In this document: positions 17,217-24,320 of the stretch, piece by piece | How the letters are laid out: each line of letters starts with the position of its first letter | How positions within the stretch are numbered: position 1 is the stretch's first letter | Assembly: GCA_904378045.1 (NCBI GenBank) | Contig: CAJFHC010000009.1 | Location: 1 to 64,000 of the forward strand | Reading direction: 5' to 3' | Length of the DNA: 64,000 nt | DNA from: Candidatus Metalachnospira gallinarum | GTDB lineage: Bacteria; Bacillota; Clostridia; Lachnospirales; Anaerotignaceae | The notes under the pieces: model-generated | The model's input: the letters and a program-made list of their open reading frames with translations, nothing else | Databases searched by the model: none | What the model was told of the DNA's origin: nothing | Translations under genes and position numbers: made by a program

Positions 17217-18212
17217 ATGGATTTTTTAACCAGCATAAAGGAAAGAGCAAAGAAAAATAAAAAAACAATAGTTTTACCCGAGGCATATGAGAGAAGAACT
17301 CTCGACGCTGCGGATATGATCCTTAAAGAGGATATAGCTGACCTTATCCTTGTTGGAAACAGGGAAAAGATCCTTGAGGCAGGAAAGAGCTGCGATCTTT
17401 CAAAGGCAACGATCATCGACCCCGAAACATACGAGAGAATGGATGAAGTTGTAGCAGCGTTCTGCGAGGCAAGAAAGAGCAAGGGACTTACACCCGAGGA
17501 AGCTCTTAAGACAGCAAAGGCCGATTACACATATTTTGGCGTGCTTCTTGTTAAGATCGGCGTTGCCGACGGTATGGTATCAGGAGCTATCCACTCAACG
17601 GCAGATACATTAAGACCCGCTCTTCAGATCCTTAAGACAGCTCCCGGAACAGAGCTTGTATCTTCATTCTTCGTAATGTGCTGCAAGGACAACACATACG
17701 GAAACGACGGAGTTCTTCTTTTCGCTGACTGCGCTCTTAACCAGAACCCCAACCCCGAGGAATTAGCTGCAATCGCTACGGCTTCCGCAGCAAGCTTTGA
17801 GCAGTTCGTAGGCGGAGAGGCAAGGGTAGCAATGCTCAGCCACTCGACAAAGGGATCCGCTAAACATGCCGACGTTACAAAGGTAGTTGAGGCTACAAGG
17901 ATCGCTAAAGAGAAACATCCCGAGATCAAACTTGACGGAGAGCTTCAGCTTGACGCCGCTATCGTTAAGGAAGTAGGAGAGCTTAAGGCTCCCACAAGCA
18001 CAGTCGCAGGAAAAGCGAACGTACTTATTTTCCCTGATATCGACGCAGGAAACATCGGATACAAACTTGTTCAGAGATTCGCAGGAGCAAAGGCTTTCGG
18101 ACCCGTTCTTCAGGGACTTGCCGCTCCCGTAAACGACCTTTCAAGAGGATGCAACGCCGAGGATATAGTAGCCTGCGTTGCTCTTACGGCTTTCCAGGCA
18201 ACGATTCTTTAA
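17217..18212 (+). CDS. pta: Phosphate acetyltransferase
   Basis: A protein of 331 residues, the short form of phosphotransacetylase. It makes acetyl phosphate and CoA from acetyl-CoA and phosphate. Recognisable motifs are KTIVLPEAYERRTLDAAD, VSGAIHSTADTLRPALQI and GPVLQGLAAPVNDLSRGCNAEDI. AGGAGG precedes the ATG. Codon use is unlike most neighbours: isoleucine is mostly ATC and ATA is avoided, as expected of a highly expressed catabolic gene. ackA follows 62 bp later, completing the acetate-producing, ATP-yielding pathway. Confidence 0.98.
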   Translation: MDFLTSIKERAKKNKKTIVLPEAYERRTLDAADMILKEDIADLILVGNREKILEAGKSCDLSKATIIDPETYERMDEVVAAFCEARKSKGLTPEEALKTAKADYTYFGVLLVKIGVADGMVSGAIHSTADTLRPALQILKTAPGTELVSSFFVMCCKDNTYGNDGVLLFADCALNQNPNPEELAAIATASAASFEQFVGGEARVAMLSHSTKGSAKHADVTKVVEATRIAKEKHPEIKLDGELQLDAAIVKEVGELKAPTSTVAGKANVLIFPDIDAGNIGYKLVQRFAGAKAFGPVLQGLAAPVNDLSRGCNAEDIVACVALTAFQATIL

Positions 18213-18274
18213 TCGTAAATAAAAAAGAAAAATTAAAGAAAAAATAAAGATAGAAGATAAGGAGAGAAACCAAA

Positions 18275-19477
18275 ATGAAAATTCTTGTTTTAAACTGCGG
18301 AAGTTCCTCACTTAAATATCAGCTTATCGACGGCGATACGGAAGCCGTTCTCGCTAAGGGCCTTTGCGAGAGAATAGGTATTGACGGTATGCTTAAGCAT
18401 GAACCCGAGGGAAAGGAAAAATTCGTTTCAAACGATCCCCTTCCCGATCACGCTACGGCTGTTCAGGCTGTTATGGACGCTCTTGTTGATCCCGAGCATG
18501 GCGTAATCAAATCCGTTGACGAGATCGGCGCTGTAGGACATCGTGTCGTACACGGCGGAGAGTATTTCGCAAACTCAGTTCTCATTACGGAAGAAGTTAA
18601 GGATGCTTTAAGAAAATGCGTTGACCTCGCTCCTCTTCACAACCCCGCAAACATCATCGGTATCGAGGCTTGCGAGAAACTTATGCCCGGCGTTCCTCAG
18701 GTAGGCGTTTTTGATACGGCTTTCCATCAGACAATGCCCGAGAAAGCATATCTTTACGCGCTTCCCTACAAATACTATGAGAAGTACAAAGTTCGTAAAT
18801 ACGGCTTCCACGGAACAAGCCACAGATTCGTATCACAGGAATGCGCTAAGCTTATGGGAAGACCCATCGAAGAGCTTAAGATCGTTACCTGCCACCTTGG
18901 AAACGGAGCAAGTATCTGCGCTGTAAGAAAAGGAATTTCCGTTGACACATCCATGGGCTTCACACCCCTTGACGGACTCGCAATGGGAACAAGAAGCGGA
19001 AGCGTTGACCCCGCTGCGGTTCTTTACATTATGAAGAAGGAAAACCTCTCCGTTGACGAGATGGATCATATCCTTAACAAAGAATCAGGAGTTCTCGGAA
19101 TTTCAGGAGTATCAAGCGACTTCCGTGACATCGAGGCTGCAGAGGGAGAAGGAAACGAAAGAGCAACATCAGCTCTTGACCTCTTCGCTTATCGTGTAGC
19201 AAAGACGATCGGCGAGTATGTAACAGCTATGAAAGGTGTTGATGCCATCGTATTCACAGCCGGACTTGGCGAAAACAGCGCTACAATGCGTCAGGTCATC
19301 TGCGATTACCTCAGATACCTCGGAATAGAGCTTGATTCATACAGCAACAGCCAGAGAGGAAAGGCTATCGAGATCACGACAAAACAGTCCAGAGTACAGG
19401 TATTCGTTATCCCTACAAACGAGGAGCTTGTTATCGCAAGAGATACAAGAGACATCGTTAACGGACTTAACAAATAA
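18275..19477 (+). CDS. ackA: Acetate kinase
   Basis: A protein of 400 residues, the usual length. It starts [17 protein letters not shown] and contains [45 protein letters not shown] and FTAGLGEN, all diagnostic of the ASKHA-fold acetate kinase. It transfers phosphate from acetyl phosphate to ADP, giving acetate and ATP. Like pta it uses ATC-rich codons typical of strong expression. It is followed by a strong terminator. Confidence 0.98.
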   Translation: MKILVLNCGSSSLKYQLIDGDTEAVLAKGLCERIGIDGMLKHEPEGKEKFVSNDPLPDHATAVQAVMDALVDPEHGVIKSVDEIGAVGHRVVHGGEYFANSVLITEEVKDALRKCVDLAPLHNPANIIGIEACEKLMPGVPQVGVFDTAFHQTMPEKAYLYALPYKYYEKYKVRKYGFHGTSHRFVSQECAKLMGRPIEELKIVTCHLGNGASICAVRKGISVDTSMGFTPLDGLAMGTRSGSVDPAAVLYIMKKENLSVDEMDHILNKESGVLGISGVSSDFRDIEAAEGEGNERATSALDLFAYRVAKTIGEYVTAMKGVDAIVFTAGLGENSATMRQVICDYLRYLGIELDSYSNSQRGKAIEITTKQSRVQVFVIPTNEELVIARDTRDIVNGLNK

Positions 19478-19494
19478 TAAAAAATAAATTCAGC

Positions 19495-19530
19495 TTATAA
19501 ACCGCGCTTTGCGCGGTTTATAAAAATTTT
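19495..19530 (+). terminator. Terminator of pta-ackA
   Basis: A perfect 13-bp stem (19495-19507 with 19511-19523) has a 3-nt loop and is followed by A and T runs. It separates ackA from the next promoter, which starts only about 10 bp later. Confidence 0.88.
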
Positions 19531-19532
19531 GA

Positions 19533-19561
19533 TTGACAAATAATTGCGTTCTTAGTATAAT
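19533..19561 (+). promoter_or_regulatory. Near-consensus vegetative promoter of DUF177-rpmF-plsX-acpP-rnc
   Basis: TTGACA at 19533-19538, exactly 17 bp, then TATAAT at 19556-19561. Both hexamers are perfect. The first gene starts 34 bp downstream. Confidence 0.9.
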
Positions 19562-19595
19562 CATTGGAGTATGACTTGCAGGGGTGATTAATAAT

Positions 19596-20102
19596 ATGAA
19601 TATTAACATTTCCGCTGTATCGGGAAGACGGGAGGCCAGTATTCCGTTTAGCTTCAAAGAGAAGCTGGATGGTCTTAGCGGGTATTCTCAGGAGGCGGTT
19701 CTTACGACGCCTGTTAGTCTTGATGGAGAAGTTATAAAGGAAGGGGACGTTTACTATGTCACCGGCAAAGGTTCCGCCGGAGTCAGTATGCCCTGCGACA
19801 GATGCCTTGAACCTGTCGCGTTTTCCATTGACTTCGAACTGGATGAAAAATTCAGCAGCAACGCAAGTTATGACGAAGAGATAGAAACTTTTTCGGGAGA
19901 TTCTATAGACCTTACATCAAGTGTAATAAGAAATATATTGGCAGTCCTGCCAATGAAAGTCGTATGCAGAGATGACTGTAAGGGATTATGTCCCGTCTGC
20001 GGTCAGAACCTTAATATTAAGGATTGCGGATGCGATACGACGTATATAGACCCAAGGTTTGAAAGTTTACGTTCTCTTCTCAAATTCGATGAGGAGGTGT
20101 AA
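19596..20102 (+). CDS. DUF177 (YceD-like) protein
   Basis: A protein of 168 residues of the DUF177 family, which precedes rpmF throughout bacteria and is linked to 23S rRNA accumulation. It has the family CxxC pair (MPCDRCLEPV) and a C-terminal cysteine cluster (CRDDCKGLCPVCGQNL, then DCGC), which suggests zinc binding. The ATG at 19596 lies nine bases after AGGGGTG and is preferred to the GTG inside that site. rpmF begins 6 bp downstream. Confidence 0.92.
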   Translation: MNINISAVSGRREASIPFSFKEKLDGLSGYSQEAVLTTPVSLDGEVIKEGDVYYVTGKGSAGVSMPCDRCLEPVAFSIDFELDEKFSSNASYDEEIETFSGDSIDLTSSVIRNILAVLPMKVVCRDDCKGLCPVCGQNLNIKDCGCDTTYIDPRFESLRSLLKFDEEV

Positions 20103-20108
20103 AGAGAA

Positions 20109-20288
20109 ATGGCAGTACCCAAAGGAAGAGTCTCAAAATCAAAAAAAGGTAATAGAAAAGCAGCTACATGGAAGATTGCGACACCTACACTTGTAAAATG
20201 CAGCAAGTGCGGAGAGCTTATGGTGCCCCACCACGTTTGCAAGGCCTGCGGCTCATATAACAAAAAGGTTGTTACACCTGTAGACTAA
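20109..20288 (+). CDS. rpmF: 50S ribosomal protein L32
   Basis: A frame of 59 residues starting MAVPKGRVSKSKKGNRKA with two CxxC pairs (KCSKCGE and VCKACGSY), the zinc-binding form of L32. A GAGGTGTAAAGAG stretch provides the ribosome binding site, overlapping the end of the DUF177 gene. A terminator follows closely. Confidence 0.97.
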   Translation: MAVPKGRVSKSKKGNRKAATWKIATPTLVKCSKCGELMVPHHVCKACGSYNKKVVTPVD

Positions 20289-20299
20289 TAATAAACCTT

Positions 20300-20335
20300 A
20301 AGGCAGCTGTTTTCGGCTGCCTTATTTTGTTTTTC
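20300..20335 (+). terminator. Terminator or attenuator after rpmF
   Basis: AAGGCAGC at 20300-20307 pairs with GCTGCCTT at 20316-20323, followed by a T-rich run. It probably limits read-through into plsX, letting the ribosomal gene be expressed more than the lipid genes. Confidence 0.75.
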
Positions 20336-20359
20336 GTTGATCAAAAAGAGGTGAATATT

Positions 20360-21355
20360 TTGGAGAGAAATATTATTGTTGCCGTGGACGCCATGGGCGG
20401 CGACAACGCCCCCTTTGAAATCGTCAAGGGAGTTGCGGAAGCGGTAAACATATATCCGGTAAAGGTTCTTCTTGTCGGAAAAGAGGATGTTGTAAAAAAG
20501 GAACTGTCGGCGTATACTTATGAGGACGGAAGCATAGAGATCGTCAATGCCGACGAGGTCATAGGAACGGACGAGGTGCCTACGGAAGCCGTAAGAAAGA
20601 AAAAGAACTCATCGCTTATGGTTGGTCTTGGCCTTCTCAAGGAAAAGAAGGCGGAAGCGTTTATTTCCGCGGGAAGCACGGGAGCGCTTTTTGTCGGCGG
20701 CACGTTTACCGTCGGAAGAATAAAGGGCATAGACAGACCGGCTCTTGCCACCTGCCTGCCTACTCTTAAAGGATTTTCACTTCTTCTTGACAGCGGCGCT
20801 AATGTCGACTGCAAACCCCAGTATCTTGAGCAGTTCGCTAAAATGGGTTCCGTTTACGCGCAAAACGTGCTCGGAGTAAAAAATCCTACCGTCGGCCTTG
20901 CCAATATAGGCGTGGAGAAGGAAAAGGGAAGCATGGTCGTTAAGGAAGCCTATGAGATGCTTGAAAATTCCGACATAAACTTCATTGGAAACGCCGAAAT
21001 AGTTGATATTCCAAACGGAGTAGCCGACGTGATCGTCTGCGACGGCTTTGTGGGAAATACCATACTCAAGCTCACCGAGGGACTCAGCAAGGCTCTGTTC
21101 AAGATAATAAAATCAGAGATAACAAGCGGAGTATACAAGCTGGCGGCGGCCGCGCTCAAGACGCCGTTTTCCAATATCAAAAAGACCTTTGACTCCGATC
21201 AGGTCGGCGGAGCGCCGTATATCGGGCTCAGAGCGCTTGTTATGAAGGTGCATGGAAGTTGTAAGGCTCCCGCCATCACGAATTGCATAAAACAGAGCAT
21301 AAGTTTTATTGAAAATGACACTGTCGCTAAAATAGAACAATTAATACAAAAATAA
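20360..21355 (+). CDS. plsX: Phosphate acyltransferase PlsX
   Basis: A protein of 331 residues. PlsX converts acyl-ACP to acyl phosphate for phospholipid synthesis. It begins with IIVAVDAMGGDNAP and has EVIGTDEVPTEAVRKKKNSSL, SAGSTGALFVGG and a C-terminal GGAPYIGLRALVMKVHG. The start chosen is TTG 20360, six bases after GAGGTG; the longer frame upstream runs through the rpmF terminator. acpP follows 14 bp later, matching the conserved plsX-acpP-rnc order. Confidence 0.95.
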   Translation: MERNIIVAVDAMGGDNAPFEIVKGVAEAVNIYPVKVLLVGKEDVVKKELSAYTYEDGSIEIVNADEVIGTDEVPTEAVRKKKNSSLMVGLGLLKEKKAEAFISAGSTGALFVGGTFTVGRIKGIDRPALATCLPTLKGFSLLLDSGANVDCKPQYLEQFAKMGSVYAQNVLGVKNPTVGLANIGVEKEKGSMVVKEAYEMLENSDINFIGNAEIVDIPNGVADVIVCDGFVGNTILKLTEGLSKALFKIIKSEITSGVYKLAAAALKTPFSNIKKTFDSDQVGGAPYIGLRALVMKVHGSCKAPAITNCIKQSISFIENDTVAKIEQLIQK

Positions 21356-21369
21356 AGGAGAAAAATCTT

Positions 21370-21600
21370 ATGGACACATCTAATATTATTGATATCATCG
21401 CGGATCAGCTTGGAATTTCACCTGATGAGATAACGGAAGATACGGCGTTTGTCGATCTTGGAGCGGATTCATTTGATCTTTTCCAGGTCATTTCAGCCCT
21501 TGAGGAGGAGTATGGCGTAACATTCAATACGGATGACACGGATAAGATCAAGACTGTAAAGGACGCTGTTGATTATATTAGTGATGTGGTTGCGGAGTAA
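21370..21600 (+). CDS. acpP: Acyl carrier protein
   Basis: An acidic protein of 76 residues with the phosphopantetheine attachment motif in the form LGADSFDLF. The serine carrier site is present; the usual DSL is DSF here. It carries growing acyl chains in fatty acid synthesis. AAAGGAG precedes the ATG, and rnc begins 2 bp after its stop. Confidence 0.95.
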   Translation: MDTSNIIDIIADQLGISPDEITEDTAFVDLGADSFDLFQVISALEEEYGVTFNTDDTDKIKTVKDAVDYISDVVAE

Positions 21601-21602
21601 TC

Positions 21603-22307
21603 ATGAACAATACAAATTTGGAGCAGTTTGAAGAAATAATCAATTACAGATTCAAAGACGCCGAGCTTCTTAAAAAAGCCTTTACCCATAGTTCCTACGC
21701 GAATGAGAAGCATATAGACAAGTATGACAACAATGAGAGACTGGAGTTTCTTGGCGACGCCGTGCTTGAGCTTGTTATAAGCGATTATATTTACAACGCC
21801 TATCCCAAAATGCCCGAGGGAGAGCTGACAAAGCTGAGGGCGGGGACTGTATGCGAGTCCAGCCTTGCCGAAAGGGCGGCTCAAATACACATAAGCGACT
21901 ATATTATGCTTGGAAAGGGCGAGGAAACAACGGGCGGAAGGCAGAGGGACTCCATACTTGCCGACGCGTTTGAGGCCGTTATAGGAGCGGTATACCTTGA
22001 CGGGGGAATAGACGCCGCCAGAAAACATATACTTTGTCAGCTTGGCGATACGGTGAACAGGATAAGACAGTCATTAAACATAATAGACTGCAAGACAAGG
22101 CTCCAGGAAGAAATACAAAAGACAAGCAAGGAGCCGATACATTATGAGATAATCGGAGAATCGGGACCGGATCATGACAAGCTGTTTACGGCGGCCGTGA
22201 ACCATAACGGAACGCAGCTTGGAGAAGGAAGCGGAAAAAGCAAAAAGGAAGCCGAACAGGCGGCGGCTCTCGACGCTCTCAGAAAGATGAACATAATTAA
22301 GCAGTAA
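21603..22307 (+). CDS. rnc: Ribonuclease III
   Basis: A protein of 234 residues. The N-terminal endonuclease domain has the signature NERLEFLGDAVLELVISDYIY with its acidic metal ligands, and DAFEAVIGAVYLDGG. The C-terminal double-stranded RNA-binding domain (about 158-228) ends GSGKSKKEAEQAAALDAL. It processes rRNA precursors and other duplex RNA. It is the last gene of the operon and is followed by a terminator. Confidence 0.97.
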   Translation: MNNTNLEQFEEIINYRFKDAELLKKAFTHSSYANEKHIDKYDNNERLEFLGDAVLELVISDYIYNAYPKMPEGELTKLRAGTVCESSLAERAAQIHISDYIMLGKGEETTGGRQRDSILADAFEAVIGAVYLDGGIDAARKHILCQLGDTVNRIRQSLNIIDCKTRLQEEIQKTSKEPIHYEIIGESGPDHDKLFTAAVNHNGTQLGEGSGKSKKEAEQAAALDALRKMNIIKQ

Positions 22308-22342
22308 TAACCAAACTAAAATACAAACATCGTACACATAAA

Positions 22343-22395
22343 AAGGCAGCCCTTTCAGCCAAAGATTTTTGACTTGAAGGGCTGTCTTTGTTTAT
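22343..22395 (+). terminator. Terminator after rnc
   Basis: A 12-nt arm (22343-22354) pairs with 22377-22388, including one G-T pair, and is followed by a T-rich stretch. The long loop contains a second short complementarity. Confidence 0.65.
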
Positions 22396-22459
22396 ACCCA
22401 AAAATTTTCGGACTTTTGCGGGCGGAGTATATTATGTCTGGGCCGCCGGTTTTAAATAT

Positions 22460-23449
22460 TTATGACTTTTTATAAAACCTGCGGTATTCGCTTGGAGTAA
22501 CGCCGGTCTTTTCCTTAAAGGCTCCCGTAAACTTGCTTTGGGTTTCATATCCGACTTTTTCGGCGATTTCAGCTATGCTATCACCGGTAGCGCGAAGGAG
22601 GCGCATGGAAAGGCTCAGCCGGTACTCTTTCATATACGAGGCTATGGGCGTGCCGTATACAGCCTTAAAAACGGACTTAAGAGTCGACGTATTTATAAGA
22701 AATTTTTTGGATATTTCATCTATGGTGAACCTTTTTTCCACGTTATCTGTCAAAAAGTCTCTAATCTCTTTTATAAGCTCGGTCTGCCGGGAAACGTACT
22801 GGGTAAGTCCGGTTTCGGAAGAAGGCTCAAAGCGTATAAGATAAAGCAGTATTTCCTGTGCCTTAAGCCGATAATAGGGCATTTTTAGATCGTCAGGCAG
22901 ATCATACAGAGGTGAAAAAATCGCCTCAGTCTGGCTGCCGGAAGGAATACCGAGGGGCTTTTGGCCGGCGCAGAATTTATTATAAAGTTTTTCGGCGTCA
23001 AATCCGGCTTCTTTAAGTATGTCCGTGGGCTCGGAGGATAGCTTTTTTAGATCGGCGGAAACGGATATTCCTTCATAATATCCAAGCGGCATAACCATCT
23101 TGGAATCGGAACAGCTTGCCATAGAATGTACGCAGAGATCGCCTTCTCCGAGATATACCGAAGCTCCTCCCCGCATATTCCAGCCTATCCTGCCCCTGCG
23201 GCAGTGGTTTATTTCCAGCACCGACGCTTTTTCGTCGTGATGGAAGCTGACTTCCTCAGCGTTGTACCGGTGGACGGAAAGCTCTATTCCCGGAAAAAGG
23301 CTGAATATTTCTATGCGTCCCCTGCCGCTTGTTTTCGCGGTCAGCTTCTCAAATATAAAATCGGGAGGATTGCGCTTTGATATTTCAAACGTACCTGCCG
23401 GAACGCCGCTTAAATAATTTTCCATGCTTGCATCAAATCCATCTTTCAT
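22460..23449 (-). CDS. AraC-family transcriptional regulator of the metal module
   Basis: A protein of 329 residues. The C-terminal AraC/XylS DNA-binding domain (about 225-329) shows two helix-turn-helix units, with FLINTSTLKSVFKAVYGTPI and IAEKVGYETQSKFTGAFKEKTGVTPSEYRR. The N-terminal half resembles the sensor part of PchR-type activators. The start at 23449 has GGGAGG six bases upstream. An alternative ATG at 23467 overlaps the arsR stop but lacks a site of that strength. It is co-transcribed with arsR and divergent from the HMA-ATPase genes. Two 12-bp direct repeats upstream of that promoter are candidate binding sites. Confidence 0.88.
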   Translation of the reverse strand: MKDGFDASMENYLSGVPAGTFEISKRNPPDFIFEKLTAKTSGRGRIEIFSLFPGIELSVHRYNAEEVSFHHDEKASVLEINHCRRGRIGWNMRGGASVYLGEGDLCVHSMASCSDSKMVMPLGYYEGISVSADLKKLSSEPTDILKEAGFDAEKLYNKFCAGQKPLGIPSGSQTEAIFSPLYDLPDDLKMPYYRLKAQEILLYLIRFEPSSETGLTQYVSRQTELIKEIRDFLTDNVEKRFTIDEISKKFLINTSTLKSVFKAVYGTPIASYMKEYRLSLSMRLLRATGDSIAEIAEKVGYETQSKFTGAFKEKTGVTPSEYRRFYKKS

Positions 23450-23466
23450 AAACAGCCTCCCGAACA

Positions 23467-23832
23467 TCAGTCAACGGACGGACAGGATATTTCGACCAGC
23501 TTTTCTATTATTTCATGTAAAAGCTGGGCCTGTTCCGTATCGGCGGCTTTATAATATACTTCCTTTCCGACCCTGCGGCTTACTATCAGCCCGCTGCTTT
23601 TAAGCTGGCGGAGATGATGTGAAACGGCGGGGCTTGTCATATCAACAAGGGAAGCCAGATTGATTACACATTCCTCACAGTGGCAAAGAATCCAGAATAT
23701 CCTTATACGGCTTCCGTCGCAGAGCTGCTTGAATATGTCGGAAACGGTATGAAATTCCTCGACCTTTGGTATGCGCTCCGATAATTTTTCTATATTTTGC
23801 CCATGGTCATGGGGCAGAGAAATGTTCTGCAT
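23467..23832 (-). CDS. ArsR/SmtB-family metal-responsive repressor
   Basis: A protein of 121 residues with the winged-helix pattern of ArsR/SmtB. It has a DGSRIRIFWILCHCEECVINLA segment carrying a C-x-C-x-x-C cluster in the alpha-3 position used for metal sensing in ArsR/CadC. The recognition helix is MTSPAVSHHLRQLKSSGLI. The N-terminal histidines (PHDHG) and a C-terminal cysteine may add ligands. Such proteins leave DNA when Cd, Pb, Zn or similar ions bind. AGGAGG precedes the ATG. Divergent orientation to a P1B ATPase supports a metal-efflux role. Confidence 0.9.
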   Translation of the reverse strand: MQNISLPHDHGQNIEKLSERIPKVEEFHTVSDIFKQLCDGSRIRIFWILCHCEECVINLASLVDMTSPAVSHHLRQLKSSGLIVSRRVGKEVYYKAADTEQAQLLHEIIEKLVEISCPSVD

Positions 23833-23855
23833 AAGAACCGACCTCCTTTTTATGT

Positions 23856-23864
23856 ATTATATCA
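23856..23864 (-). promoter_or_regulatory. Extended -10 of the arsR-araC operon
   Basis: Read on the minus strand, TGATATAAT (23864-23856) is a complete TGnTATAAT motif. No good -35 is seen 17 bp upstream. The arsR start codon is 24 bp downstream. Confidence 0.5.
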
Positions 23865-23926
23865 CGGAGGCGTTAAAAGCGATAGCCCGGGAATAATATA
23901 AAGAATACGGAAAAGGCGGCATTTGC

Positions 23927-23959
23927 CCAAACGGAAATTATTTTATTCCAAACGGAAAT
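23927..23959 (+). promoter_or_regulatory. Two 12-bp direct repeats, candidate AraC activator sites
   Basis: CCAAACGGAAAT occurs at 23927-23938 and again at 23948-23959. The 21-bp period places both copies on the same DNA face. The second copy ends 16 bp before the -35 box of the HMA-ATPase promoter, where AraC-type activators often bind. Binding by the neighbouring AraC protein is inference. Confidence 0.55.
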
Positions 23960-23975
23960 ATGGGATCAAAAACTA

Positions 23976-24004
23976 TTGACCGGCGGGTGATAGAGGGATA
24001 TAGT
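23976..24004 (+). promoter_or_regulatory. Promoter of the HMA protein and P-type ATPase
   Basis: TTGACC at 23976-23981, a 17-bp spacer and TATAGT at 23999-24004, each one base off consensus. The start site should lie near 24011. Confidence 0.7.
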
Positions 24005-24014
24005 ATAGATAAAC

Positions 24015-24034
24015 AATTAAACAATCATTTAATT
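24015..24034. promoter_or_regulatory. ArsR-type operator dyad
   Basis: AATTAAA (24015-24021), six bases, then TTTAATT (24028-24034) form a perfect AT-rich dyad just after the predicted start site. Its size and position fit operators of ArsR/SmtB repressors. Confidence 0.55.
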
Positions 24035-24063
24035 ATTATATCGTTTTAAAAGGAGAGATATTT

Positions 24064-24282
24064 ATGAAAAAGACATATAAGATCGACGTTGACTGCGCTA
24101 ACTGCGCCAATAAGATGGAGGAGGCCGCAAGAAAAACTCCCGGAGTCAAAAATGCCACTGTAAATTTTATGACGCTTAAAATGATAGTTGAATTCGAGGA
24201 GGGCGAAGATCATAAAAGCGTAATGGAGAATGTGCTCAAAAACTGCAAAAAAGTCGAGGACGACTGCGAGATATTCCTGTAA
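24064..24282 (+). CDS. Free-standing heavy-metal-associated (HMA) domain protein
   Basis: A protein of 72 residues consisting of one HMA ferredoxin-like domain with metal ligands in DCANCANKM (GMTCxxC-like CxxC). Such proteins bind soft metals in the cytoplasm and hand them to a P1B ATPase or act as a buffer. The next gene is a P1B ATPase that lacks its own N-terminal HMA domain, so this is likely the detached domain of that pump. Further cysteines (NCKK and DDCEIF) lie at the C-terminus. AAAGGAGAG precedes the ATG. Confidence 0.9.
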   Translation: MKKTYKIDVDCANCANKMEEAARKTPGVKNATVNFMTLKMIVEFEEGEDHKSVMENVLKNCKKVEDDCEIFL

Positions 24283-24320
24283 TTATATCAGCGTAAAATT
24301 CGCGTTTGGATGGTGAGAAT

